A DNA stretch of 64,000 bases, taken from positions 45,322,236 through 45,386,235 of the forward strand of contig CM055900.1 of NCBI GenBank assembly GCA_029582155.1, in the 5' to 3' direction. The position numbers were made by a program, and so were the translations under genes. Shown here piece by piece: positions 35,201 to 44,400 of this stretch. The notes under the pieces are model-generated. The model was not told the DNA's origin and searched no databases. It saw nothing but the letters and a program-made list of their open reading frames with translations. Source of the DNA: Panopea generosa (lineage: Eukaryota; Mollusca; Bivalvia; Adapedonta; Hiatellidae). Each line of letters opens with the position of its first letter. Position 1 is the first letter of the stretch.

Positions 35201-38200
35201 TTGTTACAGCCTTTAGAGCTTCCATCCAGGTCAAAATGTAATGTTATACATAATGACGTTAATTGCCTGATAAACTTGTATTGATGTATTGACGTGATAA
35301 TCCTATATTTACCAGGCAGACAGTTTATCAACAGAAATGAATGCATTGACATGATAAATTATTTACATGACATATACATGGAGTTTAATGAATACGCAAA
35401 TACACATTTACATATATAAATCATACAATTGACATTTTTAGCCCCAGTGTGAGACCCAAATTTATGATGAATTTAGACTCTGGTATCTTTGCTACAGGTA
35501 TAGTGTCCAAGAGAAAAAGGTAGGCGAAATAGCCCGGGAGCTGGGCTTCACCCAGGTGTCCCTGTCATCCGAGGTAATGCCCATGGTGAGAATAGTACCC
35601 AGGGGATACACAGGTGAGCATTTCAAAGTACTTGATGTAAATAATGACATAAAGGTACTATATGCACAGATCTAACCAACACATATAGTGCCACTTAGCT
35701 CAGTTTGATATTGCAGGCAACACCTGGGTGTGTTACTCTATGTAAGATGCAGAATGATGAAGGATGAACATAAAGTTATATTGATACTTTCATTTAGTTG
35801 AAAATAAACACTATTAATATGCATGCGAGAGGTTCAGGGTTTGATTCTAAGCTTGACTAGAAAGATTTAAAAAAAAACACACTTGGTACTGGTTCTACCA
35901 ATGAAACTAACTTGAGTGAGATTCATATAATCTTGAGCTTTCTTCGTAATGGAGCTGTTTAAAATAATTTAATAGTATAAGCTTGTAATAAAATGTATTT
36001 AAATGTCTTGCAACTTTTAAAGTGTAAAGAAGTTCTGTAAAGAAATATCAGGTGCCACAATTTCATGTTCCACAGTTGCCAATCAGTTTAACATCTTGCT
36101 ATAAAGTGAACAAAATTGAGCTCTTGGCTCCATTTTATTGCTTTTTTAGCTCGCCGGGACGAAGTCCAAGGAAAGCTATTGCTATGACCCCGGCATCGTT
36201 GTTGGCGTCGGTGTCGGTGATGTCGTCTGTAGACACCCAGGTTAAACTTTTGCGTTTAAGTTTAAGATATCTATGCAACTACTCATTGGATGTGAATGAA
36301 ACTTCGCATTGTGTTCACCATCATCAATGGAACACACAGAGACAAGAACCATAACTCTTGATTGCATTTTGGCACAGTTATGGCCCTTTTTGGACTTAGA
36401 CACCCAGAGGCGAGCTTTGTTGTCTTCTGACAACTCTTGTTATTTGGAACAGTTATCAAGATACTTGTCATAGTAATTTTTTGTGAGTAAATTCATTATC
36501 AGATTAATTTATGCCACCATTAGAAATTACATAAACCTCAGTGGTTATCTCATGATGGAGCTTCAGCCTCGCAGGTGGAAGGTTGTAGGTTTGATCTCTG
36601 GCTAGGTTGTACCAAAGACTTGTATATTACTAGAAGTTTCCTTGCATTGGGGGGCCAGTAGTTAGGGGATACTTCAAGGTCTTGCTGGCCCTGTGTTTGT
36701 GTAATGTGACTAGGTATTTTACTAAAAGTTTCATCCCATCTTGCTCAGTATTTAGAGAATACTTCCAGGTTCTGCTGGCCCTGTGTTTGTGTAATGTGAC
36801 TAGTTATTGTACTAAAAGTTTCATCCCACATTGCTCAGTATTTAGAGGATACTTCCAGGTCCTGCTGGCTCTGTGTTTGTGTAATGTGACTAGGTTTGTA
36901 CTAAATGTTTCATATCCACGTTGCTCAGTATTTAGAGGATACTTCCAGGTCCTGCTGGCCCTGTGTTTGTGTAATATGACTAGTTATTGTACTTAAAGTT
37001 TCATCCCACATTGCTCAGTATTTAGAGGATACTTCCAGGTCCTGCTGGCTCTGTGTTTGTGTAATGTGACTAGGTTTGTACTAAATGTTTCATATCCATG
37101 TTGCTCAGTATTTAGGGGATACTTCCAGGTCCTGCTGGCCCTGTGGTTGTGTAATGTGACTAGGTTTGTACTAAATGTTTCATATCCATGTTGCTCAGTA
37201 TTTAGAGGATACATGTACTTCCAGGTCCTGCTGGCCCTGTGTTTGTGTAATGTGACTAGTTATTGTACTAAAAGTTTCATCCCATGTTGCTCAGTATTTA
37301 GGGGATACTTCCAGTTCTTGCTGGCCCTGTGTTTGTGTAATGTGACTGGGTATTGTACTTAAAGTTTGATCCCATGTTGCTCAGTATTTAGAGGATACTT
37401 CCAGGTCCTGCTGGCCCTGTGTTTGTGTAATGTGACTGGGTATTGTACTAAAAGTTTCATCCCATGTTGCTCAGTATTTAGGGGATACTTCCAGGTCTTG
37501 CTGGCCCTGTGTTTGTGTAATGTGACTAGGTATTGTACTAAAAGTTTCATCCCATGTTGCTCAGTATTTATAGGGTACTTCTAGGTTCTGCTGGCCCTGT
37601 GTTTGTGTAATGTGACTAGTTATTGTACTAAAAGTTCAATCCCATGTTGCTCAATGTTTAGAGGATACTTCCAGGTCCTGCTGGCTCTGTGTTTGTGTAA
37701 TGTGACTAGTTATTGTACTAAAAGTTCCATCCCATGTTGCTCAGTATTTAGAAGATACTTCCAGGTCCTGCTGGCCCTGTGTTTGTGTAATGTGACTAGG
37801 TATTGTACTAAAAGCTCCATCCCATGTTGCTCAGTATTTAGAGGATACTTCCAGGTCCTGCTGGCCCTGTGTTTGTGTAATGTGACTGGGTATTGTACTA
37901 AAAGTTTCATCCCATGTTGCTCAGTATTTAGAGGATACTTCAAGGTCCTGCTGGCCCTATGTTTGTTTAATGTGACTGGGTATTCGACTATAAGTTTCAT
38001 CCCATGTTGCTCAGTATTTAGAGGATTTTCCAGATCATCTTACTCTTGTTTTTTTCAACGGGCTAAGTCATCTTCTGAATTTAGAGCTTGTGCAATTGGG
38101 GATTTATTTGTTCTCGGAAATAATGTAGATTAATCAAATACAAACAAAGTCTTATTTTGGGGCTCTCATATGGAATTCTATAACCCCAAGTGTATGGCAA

Positions 38201-38372
38201 GCATTAAAGGATATCAAAGAATTCAAAAAAGCAATAATACAATATCTGTGCTTTATACTTGTCATAACATTGTATATTTATGAATACCTTGGAAATGCAT
38301 TGACTTTAATTAATTGTACTATTGTATGTTTAAATTTAGCGTTGAAATGTCTTTGTTATAATGCAGATTTTA

Positions 38373-38425
<53 letters not shown>

Positions 38426-41400
38426 ATCATTATCATCATCATCATCATCATAATCATCATTATCCATCCATCCATCCATCTTCCATCATCATCATCATCA
38501 TCATAGGTCAGGTTGGCCCAGTGTCAATATAATGTGGCTGGGCGGGTTTCATGCATTTCCGGTGTCTTTGACACGATATTCTAATATGACAGCACTTAGA
38601 ATACTGTACACACCGTCACGATACAAGTGAAAAATTATTGAAAGCAGCGCTAAACAGCATGCAGTACAATACAATACAACTTTAATTTATAAGACATGCT
38701 TTGATGGTGAAACACAAAATATATTCAAATCAAGAATGATGATTTTAACTAAGATGTATATGGTAGTTACTGTATTGCAGCATGTGCTGATGCTTACCTG
38801 ACCCCATGTATCAAGACATACGTGGAGGGGTTTGCTTCAGGATTTCAAGGTGGTTTGCAGGTATGGTTGAATTTATTTTATTTTTTATATTAACACTGAG
38901 AGAGTGATTTTAATGGAACATATAAGATATAAATTAAATGAATAGTTTTGATAATATACATTTTTTTTCCACATGACATTCAGCCTTCTGTTTCACCAAC
39001 ATTTTACATAAATACTTAAATACTTTACTAAGTTTTGACTGGTTATTTATCTATTCTGTACTCAATATCAATAAAAACAATATGTAGTTTTACTGGAACC
39101 AGTCTAAAATCATGATCACTCGGCTGTTTTTCTTAGAATTAAGTTTTTCAGTATTTAAGTAAATGGAGCCTGGTGTATGAGTGTAAAAATCCCATGACAT
39201 ATTTTTTATGTTAACCGAGTGTAACCCCACTTCCAATTTATCATTCAGTGTTGTTCATATAACAAGGCTCTCATGCATAAAATTTCTAGCTACTTTCCAA
39301 TTTGCCCAAATATCTACATGATGGCAATTTGTCAAACAAAAAAATGATAAATGCACCATTGTCCTGAGATAAGTGATAAAAAGAATCTTTTATTCATGCT
39401 CATATAATAATTAACTGATTTAACTTATTGCCAAAAATGATACTGTGCTCGGCAAGAGCCTCTCATAATTTATCTTTGCCAACTCGTTTAATGAATTCAA
39501 TATTAAATTAACACTTATGTAACATCCATTTTTTATAACATCAAGAGTAGTTTTCCAGGACTGCCCTGTTGGGTGTCGGTAAGATATAACTATGTAGAGT
39601 GTTCCATGACTTGTGTTATGCAGTGTATGTTATTTGTTTTATACTTTTTTAATCAACAGAATATGCGGGTTCTGTTTATGCAGTCTGACGGAGGACTGAC
39701 ACCTGTTGAATCGTAAGTGTGTTCCCATTTATAAATGCTGTAAACTCTTGAATAAAGGCTTCCCCTGATAAATGCCATGCCCACTCATAATGATGGAAAA
39801 TAAAAGTACTTACAACTCCGGAAGTCGGTTTTTAACCCAAGTCTGGTTTTGATATTTTTCAGTGGAATAAATGCCCCACTACCAGCAGTGTGTTTAATAT
39901 AATACAAAAATCTTGATTATAAGAAACTTATTAAGATCATATAACAGTATAAAAATTATCATGGAATTAATAGCAAACACATGTTAACATTATTGAAAAC
40001 CCAGAAGACATACATCTACATGTTTAACAGAGCAAAAGCCTGTTTAAGATCATAGCCATTTGGCAAAAATAATTGTTAAAGAAATAAATTTATACTCTTA
40101 AATATTTTTGTAGAAATATGATATTTTATGGTGTGTTTTTTTTTGCATTTTACACCAATTTAATTAAAAGTTGTAGATTCAGTTTCTCAGGATGCTCAAA
40201 ATAAAATGTGATGTGTGTGGTTCAGTGGCAGAGCATCAAACCCATGATTGGAGGTTCGTGGGTTCGATCCTCCCTCAGGGCTATGTGTGTTGTCCTTGAG
40301 CAAGACACTTTATCCACATATGCTTAGTACTGGTTCTACCCAGGGAGACTTCGATATATACAGTTTGTAATAACTTGTTTCTCAAAATAAGTAAAATAAA
40401 TAAGTTTAAATTAATAAAAATATTAAACTTTAGTCTGCACAGGTCAAGTTAGGAAATCCTTATTTTTTGATGCATGTTTTAATGGATATCCTTAAATCAA
40501 TAAGTCCTCCGTGAATAAAAATTATTCATTAAAGTACGGTTTATAAGAAAAAAGAAGATTTTTTTACTTGTAAGTGTCTGTGATAAAGTAATATATATGA
40601 TATATATGTACTGTTAATATAAACAAGCCAATGTTTTTTAAAAAAATCATTTAAATCTATTTGTATATGCACATTAGGGAAAGTTCATAACTAACGTTGG
40701 TAGTTGTTTGATTTTCCAACATTACTGACAGATACCATACTATTGAATTTTACTTGTTATTAAGATATATATATATATATATAAATATATATATCATTAT
40801 AAGATTATCATGTTTAGTTTATAATAATTTATTTTAATTTATGTATTTAAACTTGCTTGAGAAGAAGGTTAGAGCTAACATGAACTGCTCTTGAGTCCTC
40901 TTCTTTGGTAGAAACAGTAATGTGTGTGGTTTTGTTTTTAAGAAGCATTGGGGAGCTTGGGATCAAACCCACAGCCTCTGGAGTAAGCAGCCAACATTCT
41001 GTCTATTAACTTGGTTAGTGGTTGCCATATAGAGTGACATTTTACTGGCATATCTACAACACATAGCTTTATTGGTTGATATTTCAGATTTACTGGTTCA
41101 CGTGCAATCCTCTCGGGTCCCGCTGGTGGAGTAGTGGGGTACGCACTGACGACTTACAATAAGGAGTCGGCTATGCCAGTTATAGGCTTTGATATGGGAG
41201 GTATGAATTATTTTAATTTGTTGAGAGGTGCATGTAAGTAATGCTTAACCCTTTACTTGATATAGACGCCTTCGGACACCTTATATAGATGCCTTTGGAC
41301 ACCTAATATAGACGCCTTTGGACATCTCTAATATAGACGCCTTTGGACACCTCTAATATAGATGCCTTTGGACACCTCTAATATAGACTTTTTTGAATTA

Positions 41401-44400
41401 TATGGTGAATTATGTTTATATTAACTGACAGAGTTGAAAACAGTGCAGGAAGTGTTCAGATTACTCATTACGAGCAATCTGAACTCTTCCTGCACTGTTT
41501 TCAAAGTCCTTCAGTGATTGGTGTTGGAAAACGCGTATCTATGAAGTAAAGGGTTAAGGATATGGGAGATAAGGATTTTAAAGAAACTGAATGATGTTCA
41601 AATGTGTTTGAGTCATAACTTTTGATATTTGATGTCTGCACAAGATTGCTATTTAATGGAGTGTAGTGTAGGCTGAAATGCAGGAGTGTCCATACTAATT
41701 AGCATATCGCATAGCAATGAAAATAGTCCCTGAGCAAATGTTACCGGCTTTCTGCTCGAAAAGTTAAACCTGTCGTCAATATTGATTTCGACATTCGATT
41801 CAGAAATGTTTAACATTATCACTGAAAAATTCTGATCATTTCATTTAAATAGTACATTTGTACGTAATAAAGTTGTTGAAGATCGCCTCTTTCATCCGAC
41901 CTTTCGTCGAACTAATTGTAATCATAGTGTATTGCCGAGGGCGTTTTACAAGTAAACAACACAATGCAATTGTAAAGGGTTTTCTCAGCATCTTATTTCA
42001 ACGAAGAAAGCATAAAATCACCACCTGAATGGTTTATTTTGTAAATAATTGAAGAATATGTTTGAAGTAAAATATACGAAACTACCAAGTGGTCGCTGAC
42101 TGGATGTTGACAAATTTGAGAAACCTGGTGTAAAAGTCGGCGCCTTCAAAATTTCATTGCTAACAGTCGGCGCATAGGTTACTGCTGTCCTGTTTATTAT
42201 GCATGATTTAAGACTTCCCTATATTAATGTCTTCTTTTATAAAATTTATATTTATTTCAAATTAAACAGATACCTTGGTTTAATATTCTTCATTACAGAA
42301 TCAAACAATAAAAATACGAACTTATCAGTTGTATTAACTTGATGACATATTACAAGTTGTCCATTAAAAATCACTCCTTTATTTCATTTTTATTGCAACA
42401 ATATTTAAATATAGGATAGAAACATATATTTGAAATGCATCATCGGATACCCCCGGTTGTCAATTTTATACATCGTGATGGATAGAGAGTGTCACAATTG
42501 ACACACGGGGGTATCCGATGACGCATTAATGAACTCAAAACTTAAACCTTTTTTCAGTACTTGTTGGCAAAAATGATATAATGCTCAGCAGAGCCTCACA
42601 TTTAATATATTTTTGCCAACTCTTCAATAATAAATGAGCACTCATGTAAGGTTCTCTACATAAAATCCTAATTTGAATGAATATGGTCTGAGTAATTGAA
42701 TTGCACTGTCAGAAATATTGTTAAAATTTTGTTTTTTTTATTTTTTACGATATTTGTAACAAGTAGTTATCTTGATGGTTGTAATGTTGTATTCAAATTT
42801 ATTAGGAACATCGACTGATGTAAGCAGGTATGCGAGTCAGTATGAACATGTATTTGAGACGACAACGGCTGGTGTCACCATACAACACCTCAGGTAAGTT
42901 AGTTCTATTGCTGTGAATAACATAATTCAAACTGTTGGCAACTACAGATTAGGAGCACTTAAAAATCATGACATCACCTTTGCAGGTAGATATGAAGAAG
43001 AATTTGTATACAAAAGAAGATAAACAAACTTTGATTTGATCAGTTGGCCGTTACGGATTTATTTTCATTTGAATGGGGTTTAATGTCATTTTCAATACAT
43101 TTCTGATTATATATGGCATATACAGTTTTTAATGGTGGAGGAAGATCTCAGAATGAATCTGAATAGAATAACTGTCCTTTCCCAAGTAATTGGTAACGTT
43201 TCTCACATTGATATTTTTGGAGAGAGCAGGACTTGAACCAACAACCTTAGCGGTGGGACGTAAGTGATCTTGAGACAGCACCTTAGACCACATGGCCATG
43301 GAGGATCAACTTTTATTATCTTAAAGAGAAATTGTAAAAATCCACATACATGTATCAAAAATAATCTACAAATTCATCATTTAAGATCAGTTTCACAAAA
43401 ACTTGACGGGGCAATGATACATACACTGAAGTAGTGCGGCTGTTAATGTAGCCAATTCAATAAACATAAAACAATTATAAGAATGTTTCTTATACAATTC
43501 AGTGAAAAAAGATTTCAAACTGTACCAGTATTATCCTATAATATCATTGAACCCAATCAGAAGGATAGCATGTGACCCTGCGCAGAAACATCAGGACTGA
43601 ACAATTTACTTTTCAACAATGCTGCAGGCATCTGTAATACCTCTCAAATGTATTTTATCAGCATATTATACTGAACGGAACAGCTGACTTGCCACTTTCA
43701 TATTGCCAATGTCTTAATCTTAGTCAAAATATTGAGTAGGGTAGTTAAAATGTGTATACAAGTAATACGGCATTTACTGACAAATATCATAGCCTGAATG
43801 TTCTTTCTTATTGATTTCTTATTTCTAGAGGAAATTACTTTGATTCTTCTTGAAAAAATACATAAAAGTTTTATAATTTTAATGATTGATAAGATACAAT
43901 TTATAATTTTAATAATGATAAGATACAGTCTATAATTTTAGTGATGATTAGATACAGTTTATAATTCCAATTATGATTTGATACAGTCTATAACTTTAAT
44001 GATGATTAGATACAGTCTATAGTTTTAATTATGATTAGATACAGTCTATAATTCCAATGATGATTAGTTACAGTCTATAATTTTAATGGTAATTGGATAC
44101 AGTCTATAATTTTAATGATGATTTGATAAAGTCTATAATTGTTTACATATCTTGCAGTTGGACATTAATACTGTTGCAGCTGGTGGTGGCTCTATGTTGT
44201 TTTTTCGATCAGGGATGTTTGTTGTGGGTCCTGAGTCAGCTGGGGCCAACCAAGGACCCGTGTGCTACATGAAGGGTATGTATGTTAGATATGTTGTACA
44301 TGTATATAGCAGTTCAGAATGAGCTGAATACACATGAAAACAATGTTTATAAAGGCATACATTACTTTAAGTACTAGGCTGCCTTCTACAAAAAAGTTTC

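Noticed and set aside
37603-38133. 176-codon plus-strand open frame, and similar frames on both strands over 36682-38000
   Set aside because: They arise because the 90-bp minisatellite period is a multiple of three, so frames stay open on both strands. No domain, and the array lies inside an OPLAH intron.
38270-38506. Poly-isoleucine frame over the ATT repeat
   Set aside because: Pure microsatellite translation.
40205-40290. Possible tRNA gene
   Set aside because: A and B boxes are present, but the sequence continues into the family B SINE body and does not close an acceptor stem.
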